Shown: positions 33,530-44,750, counted from the stretch's first letter. The stretch is DNA of 64,000 nt from Gordonia alkaliphila (GCF_023017165.1 NZ_JALKBW010000001.1:1550001-1614000); one strand, 5' to 3'. The notes: generated by a model from the letters alone, not told the origin. Program-made: numbers and translations.

Positions 33530-34800
33530 CTGTCGTCCTTTGCCGGGGTGGACGGGAGGGGCGTGGCACCGGCGCGTTCCAGGGCGACGCCGAGGTCGCG
33601 GAAGGCCGTGTAGTTGGCGAGCACTTCCACCCGGCCCGGCGGGCAGGAGGCGATGGCCTTGAACGGATCGTCGATCACCACGTGCTCGGCGCCCGCGTAG
33701 AGCAGCCGCACGCTCAGGTCGGCGGCCCGTTCGCCGGAGGCGATGACCTTCATGGTCTCGAAGGCTTCGAAGCGGACGTCCCACAGCCACGACAGGTCTT
33801 CGCCGTCGGGAACCTGCCCGTTGACGGCGATCACCAGGGAGTCGGCCTCGGTGTCGATCATCGACAGCGCCTCCTGCCAGCCGGCCGGATTCTTGGCGAG
33901 CAGGGTGCGGACCCGGTGCTGCCCCAGCTGTACGGAGCCGTAGCGACCGGCCACCTCGCCGACGGTGCCGACGGCAGCGGTCGCGGCGGCCGGATCTGCG
34001 CCCATCGCGACGGCGGCGGCGACCGCTTGGGCGGCGTTGCCGCGATTCGCACGGCCCGGCACCGCCAGGGTCATCGGCGCCTGAAAACCGTTGGGACCGT
34101 AGAGGTTCTCGTCGTCGTACCACCAGTCCGGAGCGGGCCTGCGGAACTCGGCGTCCCCGGTGGAGTACCAGTCGTCGCCGCGACGCACGATCGGTTCGCC
34201 GGTGCGCGGGCAGCTCACCGAGTCGCCCACCCAGCCGGCGCCGGCGGCCACCCAGATCACGGAGGGCGCGTTGAACGCCGCGGAGGTCACCAGAACGTCG
34301 TCGCAGTTGGCCACGACGACGGTCTTCGGATGGCGGTCGATACCTGTGCGCAGGCGGCGTTCGATGGCGTTGATCTCACCGACCCGATCGAGCTGGTCGC
34401 GAGAGAGGTTCAGCAGGATCAGCACCTGCGGATCGGTGGCGTCACTGACGTGCGGGACGTGCAGCTCGTCCACTTCGAGTGCAGCGATCGGGGCGGTCCG
34501 GGCCAGGGACAGGGTGGCGATGATCCCGGCATCCATGTTGGCGCCGTCGGGCTGCGTCGCCACGTCGCCGAGATCGGTGAGCGCGGCCGCGGCCATGCGC
34601 GTGGTGGTCGACTTCCCGTTGGTGCCGGTGATCAGCATCGTGCGCTTGCCTGCGGCGAGGCGGGACATGATCTGCGGGTCGATCTTCTCGGCGACGAGGC
34701 CGCCGATCATCGAGCCCTTGCCGCGGCCGGCGGCGCGCGAAGCCCAGCGTGCGGAGGCGGCCGCGGCGAGGGCGGCCCGGGTGCGAAGTGGCAGGCGCAT
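33526..34800 (-). CDS. murT: Lipid II isoglutaminyl synthase, Mur-ligase subunit MurT
   Basis: This 424-residue Mur-ligase-fold ATPase activates the D-Glu carboxylate of lipid II. It has GTNGKSTTTRM (P-loop), LEVDELHVPHV, LLNLSRDQLDRVGE and the C-terminal DUF1727 segment with LLAKNPAGWQEAL. The zinc-ribbon cysteines that I recall for MurT of firmicutes are mostly absent: only one Cys is seen in SCPRTGEPIV and none where the second pair would be (WYSTGDAEF). The ATG at 34800 sits 7 bases after TAGACT. It is the first gene of the murT-gatD operon. Confidence 0.92.
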   Translation of the reverse strand: MRLPLRTRAALAAAASARWASRAAGRGKGSMIGGLVAEKIDPQIMSRLAAGKRTMLITGTNGKSTTTRMAAAALTDLGDVATQPDGANMDAGIIATLSLARTAPIAALEVDELHVPHVSDATDPQVLILLNLSRDQLDRVGEINAIERRLRTGIDRHPKTVVVANCDDVLVTSAAFNAPSVIWVAAGAGWVGDSVSCPRTGEPIVRRGDDWYSTGDAEFRRPAPDWWYDDENLYGPNGFQAPMTLAVPGRANRGNAAQAVAAAVAMGADPAAATAAVGTVGEVAGRYGSVQLGQHRVRTLLAKNPAGWQEALSMIDTEADSLVIAVNGQVPDGEDLSWLWDVRFEAFETMKVIASGERAADLSVRLLYAGAEHVVIDDPFKAIASCPPGRVEVLANYTAFRDLGVALERAGATPLPSTPAKDDR

Positions 34801-34875
34801 ACGCAGAAGTCTAGGGCCCGGGGTCCGGCGGTGCTGTCGGCAGCCGCCCCGGACCGCGGTGATAGCGTCGGCGCT

Positions 34876-35937
34876 GTGAGCCATGCAACAGTCGTCCACC
34901 TTTCCGCTTCCGACCGCGTGCAGCGCGGCCTGTTCCGAGCCGCCGGGCGGATTCCTGCCTCGGTGCTCGGCCTGGCGAGTCGGGTCACCCAGGTCAACTC
35001 CGCTGGGGAGCGGCTGGCTCCGGAGATGGCGCTGGTGGCGTTGGTGACCAGCAAGGTGCCCGGGATGGCGATGACCGGCCCGCCGCCGGTCGCGGCGCGC
35101 AAGAACATGGATGCGTCGGCGGCGTCGTTGGCCGAGACGTTCCCGCCCTTCGCGGTGGAAGAGGACCTGGCCTTCGACGGCCCCGGCGGACGGCTCGAGG
35201 CCACCCGCTATCGCGCCGAGCCCGGGGCCGCGCAGGGCCTGATCGTGTACTTCCACGGCGGCGGCTTCGCGCTCGGTTCGCGGCGCAGCCACGACAGTGC
35301 GGTCCGCCGCCTCGCGGTGGAATCGGGTGTCGACGTGCTGTCGATCGAGTATCGGCTGGCACCGGAGGACCCGTTCCCGGCCGCGATCGACGATGCGCTC
35401 GCCGCCTGGCGCTACGCCGTCGAGCAGGCCCCGACGTGGGGGATCGATCCGACGAACATCGTGGTCGCCGGCGACTCGGCGGGCGGCGCGATGGCGGCAG
35501 TGGTGGCCCAGCTGACGCGCGGGGAGGCCGTGGTGCCGAAGCTGCAGCTGCTGATCTACCCGGTCACCGACATGGCCGCCGAGACCGAGTCTCGTCGTGA
35601 GTTCAACGAGGGGTACTTCCTCACCGGCGCCGACATGGACTACTACACCGAACGCTATGTGACCGATCCCGCGCAGCTCGCCGACCCTCGTGTGTCCCCG
35701 CTGCGCGCCGACGATCTGACCGGCCTGCCGCCGGCCTACGTCGTCGTCGCAGGCTTCGATCCGCTGCGTGACGAGGGCATCGCGTACGCCGAGGCGATGC
35801 GCGCGGCCGGGGTGTCGGTGACGCTCGAGCGTGCGGGTTCGATGATTCACGGGTTCGTCAATATGACCCTGATTTCGCCGGACGCACGGGAGTACATGGC
35901 GCGCATGGGTGCCGCGGTCGTCGATGCGCTGAGCTGA
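34876..35937 (+). CDS. Alpha/beta hydrolase, hormone-sensitive-lipase family esterase
   Basis: This 353-residue cytoplasmic-looking enzyme has the oxyanion motif HGGGF (His127), the nucleophile Ser201 in GDSAGG, Asp in GFDPLRDEG and His in IHGFVN. This is the LipH/LipN-type layout; it likely cleaves short to medium acyl esters. GTG 34876 follows TAGCGT by 7 bases. It is divergent from murT. Confidence 0.9.
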   Translation: MSHATVVHLSASDRVQRGLFRAAGRIPASVLGLASRVTQVNSAGERLAPEMALVALVTSKVPGMAMTGPPPVAARKNMDASAASLAETFPPFAVEEDLAFDGPGGRLEATRYRAEPGAAQGLIVYFHGGGFALGSRRSHDSAVRRLAVESGVDVLSIEYRLAPEDPFPAAIDDALAAWRYAVEQAPTWGIDPTNIVVAGDSAGGAMAAVVAQLTRGEAVVPKLQLLIYPVTDMAAETESRREFNEGYFLTGADMDYYTERYVTDPAQLADPRVSPLRADDLTGLPPAYVVVAGFDPLRDEGIAYAEAMRAAGVSVTLERAGSMIHGFVNMTLISPDAREYMARMGAAVVDALS

Positions 35938-35944
35938 CGCCGAG

Positions 35945-37243
35945 TCAGCGGTCCCGCATCTTCACCGCCAGGTAGGCGGCCGACAGCACGATGCAGATGG
36001 TGAAGGTGCCGATCAGCATCGCGTTGGTCGAGACACCTGACAGTTGATCCAGGAATGATCCGGATTCCTGCGCGTAACTGCTGTAGGTCGGGTCCGAGAC
36101 CATCGATCGTCCGTACTGCATGAGCGCCAGCACCGTGGCGAACAGTGAGGTCAGGGCGATGCCGAGCAAGATGACTTCGCTGATCAGCGCGGCGGTGCGC
36201 TGATTCCGCGACGTGAGCTCGGCCAGTCGTTCGCGGGCTGCGGTTCCTTTCGCTTCAGCGGGTGTGACGACCAGGTCGCTGAACTCCCAGTGGGTGAGGA
36301 TCTGCGCGATTGCGCTGCGCTCGCCGGGCGAGATCTTCTTGAGGAGCGCCGAGTGCTCCAGGTCGAGCACGCGGAGCCGATTGGCGGACTCGTTGAGCGT
36401 TGTGCGCACCGCCGAAACCTCGCGGTGGCGGACATTGTCGTACGAGCGGCCCAGCGCCACGGAGAGTCCCTCGTCGGCGATCTCGGCGGCGGCGTAGATG
36501 TACTGGCAGTAGCGCATCGGACGGATCTCTTGGGAATCGAGAAGGGAACTCGATCGGGCCCCGGCGATTCGGTAGACGTACCGCATCCAGGTCGCCACCT
36601 GGCTGCGATCGCCGCTGCAGAACTGCGCGATCTCCGCGTCCTCGAGGCCCTGGGCGCCGAGCCATTCGGCGACGGACGTGTGCGGCACCACCTCTGCGTC
36701 GAGGATCATCGCGCCGGATGTCCAGCGGGGCGAGAGCTGCGCCGTCGCACTGGTCTTCGCCGGGAGTTTAGCGAGGATGCCCGCATCGAAAGCCAGCGAA
36801 CTGAGGCTGGCCAACAAGAACTGCACGGTGCCGCCGACGCTCTCGAGAACGCGTTCGTGGATGTCGACCAGGTCACCGTTGAGGGCGGTGAAGTCCGGTT
36901 CCTCGATGCGCCACACGCATTCGAGGAGTGCGGTGCCGTGGGGATACACGGACAGTCGTAGGTGTTCGACGATGGTGTCGCCCTCGGAGAACACCGAACT
37001 CGGCGGTGTCAGATCGAAGACGGCGACCTCGCTGCGGTGCCGGAAGCCACTGGTCGATTCGGGCTCGAAGTCGCGGTTCTCGGATCCGGCTCGTGGGAAG
37101 CGGGCAGCGTCGAGGTTTTTGTTCTTGGGAAACTGGTCGCGGACTTGTCGCCAGCTCGCCTGGTAGTTCGACGGCTGGTACTCACTGCGGCCGAGTTGCT
37201 CTCGGTACGGCGTGGCGAAGGGGGATACCGAATAGAAGATCAC
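35945..37243 (-). CDS. Unrecognised membrane protein with CorA-like topology
   Basis: The product has 432 residues with no signal peptide. About 370 residues of predicted cytoplasmic alpha/beta and long-helix sequence are followed by two C-terminal transmembrane helices (about 366-388 and 406-428) with a ~25-residue outside loop. This is the layout of CorA-type channels, and YGRSM falls where CorA has YGMN. There is no convincing sequence match otherwise, so the relation is only a guess. Its GTG overlaps the stop of the upstream solute-binding-fold gene by 4 bases. It sits in an insertion between conserved murT and leuA. Confidence 0.78.
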   Translation of the reverse strand: MIFYSVSPFATPYREQLGRSEYQPSNYQASWRQVRDQFPKNKNLDAARFPRAGSENRDFEPESTSGFRHRSEVAVFDLTPPSSVFSEGDTIVEHLRLSVYPHGTALLECVWRIEEPDFTALNGDLVDIHERVLESVGGTVQFLLASLSSLAFDAGILAKLPAKTSATAQLSPRWTSGAMILDAEVVPHTSVAEWLGAQGLEDAEIAQFCSGDRSQVATWMRYVYRIAGARSSSLLDSQEIRPMRYCQYIYAAAEIADEGLSVALGRSYDNVRHREVSAVRTTLNESANRLRVLDLEHSALLKKISPGERSAIAQILTHWEFSDLVVTPAEAKGTAARERLAELTSRNQRTAALISEVILLGIALTSLFATVLALMQYGRSMVSDPTYSSYAQESGSFLDQLSGVSTNAMLIGTFTICIVLSAAYLAVKMRDR

Positions 37244-38373
37244 GAGTCGGCCCCGAACGTCAGGCGGGTGATCGGGGCAACGGCGACCGTCCCTTCGGTG
37301 GGACCGGGACCGAACTTGATCAGTGCCTCGCCGTCACCCGGAGTCGGCAAGCCTTTCGGGACGGTGCAGCGGGTCCCCGGTGCGCCCCAAGCGAGGACGG
37401 TGACCGCCGTGCCGTCCACGGGCGTGACGACTGCGCCGGCCCCGGTACGGATGAGTGCCGCGCCATCGATGATGCGTGCGGAGTCCAGTCCGCAGTCGCC
37501 TCCGCTCGCTTGCGCCGCGAGTAGCGGGTATTTGTCGCCCCTGCGGAAATCTCTGAGGGCGGCATTGATCTTGTCGATGACATCGCTATTGGTCGACTTC
37601 GGGAAGATCATATGGAGCGGAGTGGTGTTTGCCACGGTGATTCCGAGTGGTTCGAAATATTTCGGGTCGAGGGTGGCGAATTCGTGAGCGCTTGCGGGGA
37701 AGGTTGAAGAATTGAGAATGAACTCGCCCTGTGCGCGGCCCTCGATCACGAAGTCGACCTCTCCGTTCGCGAGCGCCACAAAGGCCTCGTTGGCTGTGAA
37801 GTCGGTGTTTCCGAGCCGAATGTTCTGTGCTTTAGTGGCGAATGTCGAGGCGGCGCTAGGCCAATAGTCGTATCCGCTGAGGAAGACGGTGCTCATGGAT
37901 TTCAGGTCCTCGGCCGTCAAGCGCTGCGCATCGATATGGTCGCGACGATAGAAGACCACGTACTCGACCGAGAAGAAAGGATCCGAGAATCGGTACTTCT
38001 CATCGCGCTCGGCGCTCTTCACGATCGGGAAGGCGGTGAATGCTTCGTTGTTCGCCACCCGGCTGTAGGCGATTTCCCAGTTGGTGAACTTCAGGTCGAC
38101 ATCGTAGCCGGCCGCGCCCAGCGTCGACTTGACCAATTCTCCGGCCGGCCCGCCGTTGTCGGCGTTCGTGAGAGTGGTCGGCCCCCACTGCTCGGTCAGT
38201 GCAATCACGCGTCGCGCGGGAAACAGTGCCTCCATGTTTACCCGGGTGATCACCACCAGGCCGATCACCAGTAGCGCCACGATGGGTAGTATGATCGCAA
38301 TGCGCTTCGCGCGGTCTTTTTCGCGTAGCTCGGCCAGAGTGGGGATTCGTAGCGGAGCCGATGTGTCTGACAC
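37240..38373 (-). CDS. Membrane-anchored periplasmic solute-binding-fold protein
   Basis: The product has 377 residues. A short cytoplasmic tail and one helix (about 25-43) precede an extracellular type 2 periplasmic-binding-like domain. It shows a segment like SBP_bac_3: FTNWEIAYSRVANNEAFTAF, then FSDPFFSVEYVVFYRR, LTAEDLKSMSTVFLSGYDY and KSTNSDVIDKINAALRDFR. A ~90-residue C-terminal extension follows. No ABC permease or ATPase is present, so it more likely senses a ligand for its coupled partner. GTG 38373 follows TACATT by 6 bases. Base composition is visibly more AT-rich than the neighbours. Confidence 0.78.
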   Translation of the reverse strand: MSDTSAPLRIPTLAELREKDRAKRIAIILPIVALLVIGLVVITRVNMEALFPARRVIALTEQWGPTTLTNADNGGPAGELVKSTLGAAGYDVDLKFTNWEIAYSRVANNEAFTAFPIVKSAERDEKYRFSDPFFSVEYVVFYRRDHIDAQRLTAEDLKSMSTVFLSGYDYWPSAASTFATKAQNIRLGNTDFTANEAFVALANGEVDFVIEGRAQGEFILNSSTFPASAHEFATLDPKYFEPLGITVANTTPLHMIFPKSTNSDVIDKINAALRDFRRGDKYPLLAAQASGGDCGLDSARIIDGAALIRTGAGAVVTPVDGTAVTVLAWGAPGTRCTVPKGLPTPGDGEALIKFGPGPTEGTVAVAPITRLTFGADS

Positions 38374-38443
38374 GATCGGAATGTACTGTCGGGGGAGGAT
38401 GGATGTCAATTCAATGGCGTTCATCCCGATGGGTCTCGGGTAG

Positions 38444-39340
38444 GTGAGCGCCACCCGATTCCGATATGCGGGTGACGGTATGTCGGCGCTCTTTCTCATC
38501 GGTGTGGTGGTCCAGTATTTCGGCTACTCGCTCGCGGTCATGTTGGCCGACAGCACACCGATGTGGCTGATCGGCTCCGCCCGTGCATTCTTCTCCGGAC
38601 TGATCTTTCTCGCTGTCGGACTGGTCCTCGCGCGTCGATCGGCGCGGATGTCGCGCGAGGGGCTGCTGTTGGGGATCGTTGCGTCGGTGATGAACATCGC
38701 GTCCTTCGGGGCCGCGGGAACCTTGCCCCTGGGTGTTGCCACCGCCCTCGAGTTCGTGGGGCCGATCGCCCTGGCTGCAGTGGCTGCACGGTCCGCGCGA
38801 TCGGCGATCATGGTGATGTCCGGACTGGCCGGAGTGGTGGTGCTGTATCTCCGCGTGGGCGTTCCGCAGTTCGCAGACACCGCCGGGCTCGGTCTGCTGC
38901 TGGCCCTCGCCTCAGCGGCGCTCTGGGCCACCTATATCCGGCTCGGCCACTCGACGGAATCGGTGCAAGAACGCCTCGTCGGGTTCGGCATCGGTCTGGC
39001 ACTCGGTGGGGTGAGTACCGGGTTGATCGCGTCCGGGGTCGGCGATGCGTCTCCCTGGACCACGATGACGCTCTCGACGTGGGGACAGTTGGTGGGCATC
39101 GCGGTGCTGGCCAGCGTCGTGCCCTACGTGATCGACCTCCTGTGCTTGAAGGTGATGTCGCCGCACACCTTCGCGATCCTCACGGTGACCCTCCCGGCCG
39201 TGGCCGCGCTGCTGGGTTGGTTGATTCTCGGACAGACACTCGGGTGGTGGGGGCTGCTCGGGCTCTGTCTGGTGGTGGTGAGCCTGCTGTTGCTGCGCAC
39301 GGGTGACGGCGCCACCAGCAGTCAGGGCAGCGAGAGATAG
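38444..39340 (+). CDS. EamA-family (DMT superfamily) exporter
   Basis: This 298-residue protein has ten predicted helices in two repeats. EFVGPIALAAVAARS and ALWATYIRLGHSTE are typical of the RhtA/EamA group that exports amino acids or metabolites. The end of the gene overlaps the convergent serine hydrolase gene by 19 bases. GTG 38444 is used; ATG 38480 is an alternative. Confidence 0.85.
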   Translation: MSATRFRYAGDGMSALFLIGVVVQYFGYSLAVMLADSTPMWLIGSARAFFSGLIFLAVGLVLARRSARMSREGLLLGIVASVMNIASFGAAGTLPLGVATALEFVGPIALAAVAARSARSAIMVMSGLAGVVVLYLRVGVPQFADTAGLGLLLALASAALWATYIRLGHSTESVQERLVGFGIGLALGGVSTGLIASGVGDASPWTTMTLSTWGQLVGIAVLASVVPYVIDLLCLKVMSPHTFAILTVTLPAVAALLGWLILGQTLGWWGLLGLCLVVVSLLLLRTGDGATSSQGSER

Positions 39341-40506
39341 ACGGCGGTCTCGAGGTCGAGGTAGGCCGACAGCGCGCCGGGGTCGCCGAACGGCAGGATC
39401 TGGCTGCCCCAGATACCGGCCACGTCGGCGGAGCGGTCGATCCAGAAGTACAGGTTCGCCAGGCCCGCCCAGCCCAGTGAGCCGGCGCTGCGACCGGTGG
39501 GCGCGGAGTCGTCGTTGACCATGAACGAGTACGCCCAAGACTTGCTGAGCCCGGGGAAGAACTCGGTGCTGCGGGCCAGCGCCGGGGACGACGTGGCGAG
39601 CGGACCCACTTTCAGTTCGCCCAGCCCGTTCGCGGCGGCCGCCGCGACGGTCTCCGGGCGCAGCACCCGGCCGTGCTCGCCGTCGCCGTCGCGCAGCCAC
39701 ATTCGGAGGAAGCGCGTGAAGTCGGGCATCGTCGTATAGAGGCCGTGCCCGCCCATCTGGATCTCCGGGTCCTGTGGCAGCACGGCGCGCGTGGGCTTGA
39801 GGGTGCCGTCCGGGGTGCGCATGTGCACGGTGGCCCGTCGCTCGGCCATCGACGGCGTCATGGTGAAACCGGTGTCGGCCATCCCCAGCGGTGCGAAGAT
39901 CCGCTCGGCCATCACCTCGCCGAGCCGGCGGCCGCGTACCGCCTCCACCACCAGCCCGGCCCAGTCCATGCTGGTGCCGTAGTTCCACCGGGTGCCCGGG
40001 TCGAAGAGCAGCGGGGTCATCAGCGCGGCCTTGGTGGCGCCGGTGATGTCCGGCTGCCCGGTCTCGGCCAGCAGCCGCCCGTACACCTCGGAGAAGAACG
40101 CGTAGCCGAATCCGGCGGTGTGCAGCATCAGCATGCGGGTGGTGATCCGGGTCGACGGCGCCCGCAACACCTGACTGCCGTCGTCGGCGAAGCCCTCGAT
40201 CACCTGCAGCTCATCGAGCTCGGGTAGGTATTCGGCGGCGGGGGCGTCCAGATCGAGCAGTCCGTCCTCCACACACTGCATCACGGCGGTGCCGGTGACC
40301 GCCTTGGTGATTGAGTAGCCGGCGAACACCGTGTCGACGGTCATCGGCGCGTCGTCGCCCACCGAGCGCACCCCGGCCGCGCCCTCGTACAGCGTGCCGT
40401 CGGCCCGCGTCACCGCCGCGACCACGCCCGGCACCCGCGCCTGCGGGTCGTCCGTGGTGGTCGCTCGGCGCAGCAGGTCGTCGAGTGCAGCGGTGCGTGC
40501 AGACAT
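39322..40506 (-). CDS. Serine hydrolase, class C beta-lactamase/EstB-like
   Basis: This 394-residue enzyme has the nucleophile in YSITK (S-x-x-K), the second motif as NYGTS in place of the usual YxN, and a late GWAGLANLYFWIDR in the KTG region. It has no signal peptide, so it is probably a cytoplasmic esterase rather than a drug-degrading lactamase. GGAGG lies 7 bases before the ATG. Confidence 0.85.
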   Translation of the reverse strand: MSARTAALDDLLRRATTTDDPQARVPGVVAAVTRADGTLYEGAAGVRSVGDDAPMTVDTVFAGYSITKAVTGTAVMQCVEDGLLDLDAPAAEYLPELDELQVIEGFADDGSQVLRAPSTRITTRMLMLHTAGFGYAFFSEVYGRLLAETGQPDITGATKAALMTPLLFDPGTRWNYGTSMDWAGLVVEAVRGRRLGEVMAERIFAPLGMADTGFTMTPSMAERRATVHMRTPDGTLKPTRAVLPQDPEIQMGGHGLYTTMPDFTRFLRMWLRDGDGEHGRVLRPETVAAAAANGLGELKVGPLATSSPALARSTEFFPGLSKSWAYSFMVNDDSAPTGRSAGSLGWAGLANLYFWIDRSADVAGIWGSQILPFGDPGALSAYLDLETAVYLSLP

Positions 40507-40606
40507 CAGAAAGCCTCCGGGGTCGGGCGGGGCGCAAGCGCGGTCATCCGCACTGTATCGCCTATCGCCCGACCCTGGAGGCTGTGATCTGCGGGGCGCT
40601 GGGGTC

Positions 40607-42466
<1,860 letters not shown>

Positions 42467-42497
42467 TCAAGCTCCTATGAGAGAAAGGAAGGGGTTT

Positions 42498-42536
42498 GAC
42501 CGGCGCGTCGAAAGGGCCCGCGACGGAGGGCCGGTC
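42498..42536 (-). promoter_or_regulatory. Attenuator-like hairpins between leader peptide and leuA
   Basis: On the minus strand GACCGGC (from 42536) can pair with GCCGGTC (to 42498), or GGCCC with GGGCC inside it; the two structures exclude each other in part. No T-run follows, so the switch may act on translation or Rho access. It lies between the leader stop codon and the leuA ribosome-binding site. Confidence 0.55.
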
Positions 42537-42539
42537 GAA

Positions 42540-42581
42540 TCAGACCCCGCCGCGGCATCCGAGAAGAAGAACGCGCTGCAC
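42540..42581 (-). CDS. leuL: leuA leader peptide with three consecutive leucine codons
   Basis: GTG to TGA encodes the 13 residues VQRVLLLGCRGGV. The Leu run uses CTT CTT CTC. The GTG begins 6 bases after a TAGACT -10 box, so the transcript is probably leaderless and the peptide is translated from its first codon. Ribosome stalling at the Leu codons would govern folding of the downstream hairpins and leuA expression, as in classical amino-acid attenuation. Confidence 0.72.
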   Translation of the reverse strand: MQRVLLLGCRGGV

Positions 42582-42587
42582 AGGGCC

Positions 42588-42617
42588 AGTCTACGACAGC
42601 GGTTCAGGCACTGCCAA
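42588..42617 (-). promoter_or_regulatory. leuA promoter
   Basis: On the minus strand TTGGCA (42617-42612) and TAGACT (42593-42588) are separated by 18 bases, a good sigma-70-type promoter just upstream of the leader peptide. Confidence 0.7.
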
Positions 42618-42657
42618 GAAAACGTGGCGCATCCCGCACCGGCGCGGACCGGACGGT

Positions 42658-43248
42658 TCACTCGAAGGGACGGCCCCACTGCCCGGCGAAGGCGATGTGG
42701 TCCAGCGGCAATCGCGTGCGCGGCACGGCATCGCGCTCACGGATCTCCGCGGGCACCGACGTCGGATCGTCGGCGACGCGGCCCACGGCGAGCATGGCGA
42801 TCGGACGCAGATGTGCCGGGACGCCGAACGTCTCGGCGGCCGCGGTCTTGTCGAAACCGGCCATCGGATGGCCGTTGAAGCCGAGGGCGACGGACTGCAC
42901 GATCATCTGGCTCAGTGCCAGGCCCGCGTCCAGGGCGCCGTACTCGTGCTTCATCACGTCGTCGGGCTCGTTGGTGGTGCACACGAGGATGAGGGCGGCT
43001 GCGGCCGGTGCCCAAGTGCGGTTGCCGCGCTTCATGACGGCGGTGAGCGCCTCGAAGGTCTCGTCCCCGCGACGTCCGACGACGAAGCGCACCGGCGCGA
43101 GGCCGCCCCACGTGGGGGCCCAGCGACCTGCTTCGAGGATGGCGGTGAGGTCGTCGTCGTCGATGACGGCGGTGGGGTCGTATCCGCGCGCGCTCCACCG
43201 CTCCGCGATCAGCGGGTGCACGTCGACGCGGGTGCTGGTTTCGGGCAT
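42658..43248 (-). CDS. Nitroreductase-family flavoprotein
   Basis: This 196-residue FMN-dependent fold has an N-terminal RWSARGYDP (phosphate-binding Arg), RWAPTWGGLAPVRFVV, and MIVQSVALGFNGHPMAGFD. Members reduce nitroaromatics or quinones with NAD(P)H; the substrate is not predictable. ATG 43248 follows TACCGT by 6 bases on the minus strand. It lies between leuA and an MFS gene. Confidence 0.88.
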   Translation of the reverse strand: MPETSTRVDVHPLIAERWSARGYDPTAVIDDDDLTAILEAGRWAPTWGGLAPVRFVVGRRGDETFEALTAVMKRGNRTWAPAAAALILVCTTNEPDDVMKHEYGALDAGLALSQMIVQSVALGFNGHPMAGFDKTAAAETFGVPAHLRPIAMLAVGRVADDPTSVPAEIRERDAVPRTRLPLDHIAFAGQWGRPFE

Positions 43249-43273
43249 GCCTCCACGGTAGGGGAGGAGAGAC

Positions 43274-44731
43274 TCAGTGGCGCTCGCGCATGACGAAGGC
43301 CACGACGACGCTGAGGATCGCCAAGGCCAGGCCGCCGGCCAGCGCGGCCGCGTGCATGCCGTCGACGAAGGCCTGCTTGGCGACGAGTTCCAGCTCCGAG
43401 CCGGCGGCGCCGTCGGCCAGGTCCAGGGTGGCGCCGAGCGAGTCGGCGAATCGGCCGTCGCCCCGGGACAGGAACACCGCGGTGGCGAGTGACCCGAACA
43501 GCGCCAGGCCGAGCGCCGTGCCGAGCTCGAAACTGGTCTCCGAGATGCCGGAGGCGGCACCGGCGTGCTGGGGCGGCACCGACCCGACGACGGCGTCGGT
43601 GACCAAGGCGAACTGCAAGCCGTAGCCGACACCGGTCACCGCGGTCAGGGCCAGGAACACCCACAGGGGGCTGGTCGTGGACAGAGCGAGCAGACCGAGG
43701 TTGCCAGCGGCGGCCAGCGCGACGGCCAGGCTCAACGCGCGGCGGACCCCCACCCACCGCGCCACGCGGGAGGCGCCGATCGAGAACGTCGCGACGGTCA
43801 CCGCCATCGGCAGGCCGGCCAGCGCAGCGTCGAGGACGTCGAAGTCGCGCACCGACTGCAGGTAGACGTTGATCAGGTACGACATCCCGCCCTGCGCCAT
43901 CATGCCGACGAGGGCCACGGCGATACACGCGCTGAAGGTGGCGTTGGCGAACAGCTGCAGATTCACCAGCGGGGCCGGAGCGCGTTTCTGGTGCATGAAG
44001 AAGGCGGCCAACAGTGCGATGCCGGCCAGGCCGAGGAGGACGTTGCCCAGCGAGATGCCGTGTGCGGCGGCCGATTTCACCGCGTAGACCAGTGGCAGGA
44101 TGCCGAGCAGCGACAGCACCACGCCGAGGACGTCGAACGGATGGGTGGCCTTCATGCGGTACTCGGGGAGCACGAACGGGCCGAGCAGGAACAGCGCGGC
44201 GAGCACCGGGATGTTGATCAGGAAGACCACGCCCCACCAGTAGTGGTGCAGCAGGGCGCCGCCGACCACCGGCCCGATCGCGGCGCCGCCGGCGAAGGCC
44301 GCCGTCCAGATGCCGATGGCGTGCGCTCGGACCTCGTCGCGCGGGAACATGTTCGCGATCAAGGCCAGACTCGCGGGCAGCAGGGTAGCGCCGCCCAGCC
44401 CCATGAAGGCGCGGGCCGCGATCAACGCGCCGGCCGACGGGGCGAACGCCGCGGCCACGGAGGCCACGCCGAACACTGCCGCGCCGGCCAGCAGGATGCG
44501 TCGTCGCCCGATCCGATCGCCCAGGTTGCCCATGGTGATCAGCAGGCCGGCGATCAGGAAGCCGTAGACGTCGAGGATCCACAGTTCCTGCGTGGCGTTC
44601 GGCTCCAGCGAGCGGGCGATGGTCGGCATGGCGAGATAGAGGACGGAGAAGTCCATCGACACCAGGATCACCGGCAGGGTGAGGACTCCCAGTCCCACCC
44701 AGGCCCGACGTTCGCTGATCCCGGTGGACAT
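43274..44731 (-). CDS. MFS drug:proton antiporter, DHA2 (14-helix) family
   Basis: This 485-residue exporter has 14 predicted helices. The motif A segment [17 protein letters not shown] lies between helices 2 and 3, motif B-like [17 protein letters not shown] follows, and motif C is GPVVGGALL. It should export lipophilic drugs or envelope compounds. AGGAG lies 9 bases before the ATG. It starts 19 bases after the glycosyltransferase gene on the same strand. Confidence 0.9.
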   Translation of the reverse strand: MSTGISERRAWVGLGVLTLPVILVSMDFSVLYLAMPTIARSLEPNATQELWILDVYGFLIAGLLITMGNLGDRIGRRRILLAGAAVFGVASVAAAFAPSAGALIAARAFMGLGGATLLPASLALIANMFPRDEVRAHAIGIWTAAFAGGAAIGPVVGGALLHHYWWGVVFLINIPVLAALFLLGPFVLPEYRMKATHPFDVLGVVLSLLGILPLVYAVKSAAAHGISLGNVLLGLAGIALLAAFFMHQKRAPAPLVNLQLFANATFSACIAVALVGMMAQGGMSYLINVYLQSVRDFDVLDAALAGLPMAVTVATFSIGASRVARWVGVRRALSLAVALAAAGNLGLLALSTTSPLWVFLALTAVTGVGYGLQFALVTDAVVGSVPPQHAGAASGISETSFELGTALGLALFGSLATAVFLSRGDGRFADSLGATLDLADGAAGSELELVAKQAFVDGMHAAALAGGLALAILSVVVAFVMRERH

Positions 44732-44750
44732 CGGTGCAGGCTCCTGGAGG

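Noticed and set aside
37240..38373. Substrate-binding subunit of an ABC importer
   Set aside because: No permease or ATPase gene is near, and the protein is anchored by a helix without a lipobox.
39322..40506. A beta-lactamase resistance gene
   Set aside because: The S-x-x-K motif is present but there is no signal peptide, and the second motif is YGT, not YxN. An esterase-like hydrolase is more likely.
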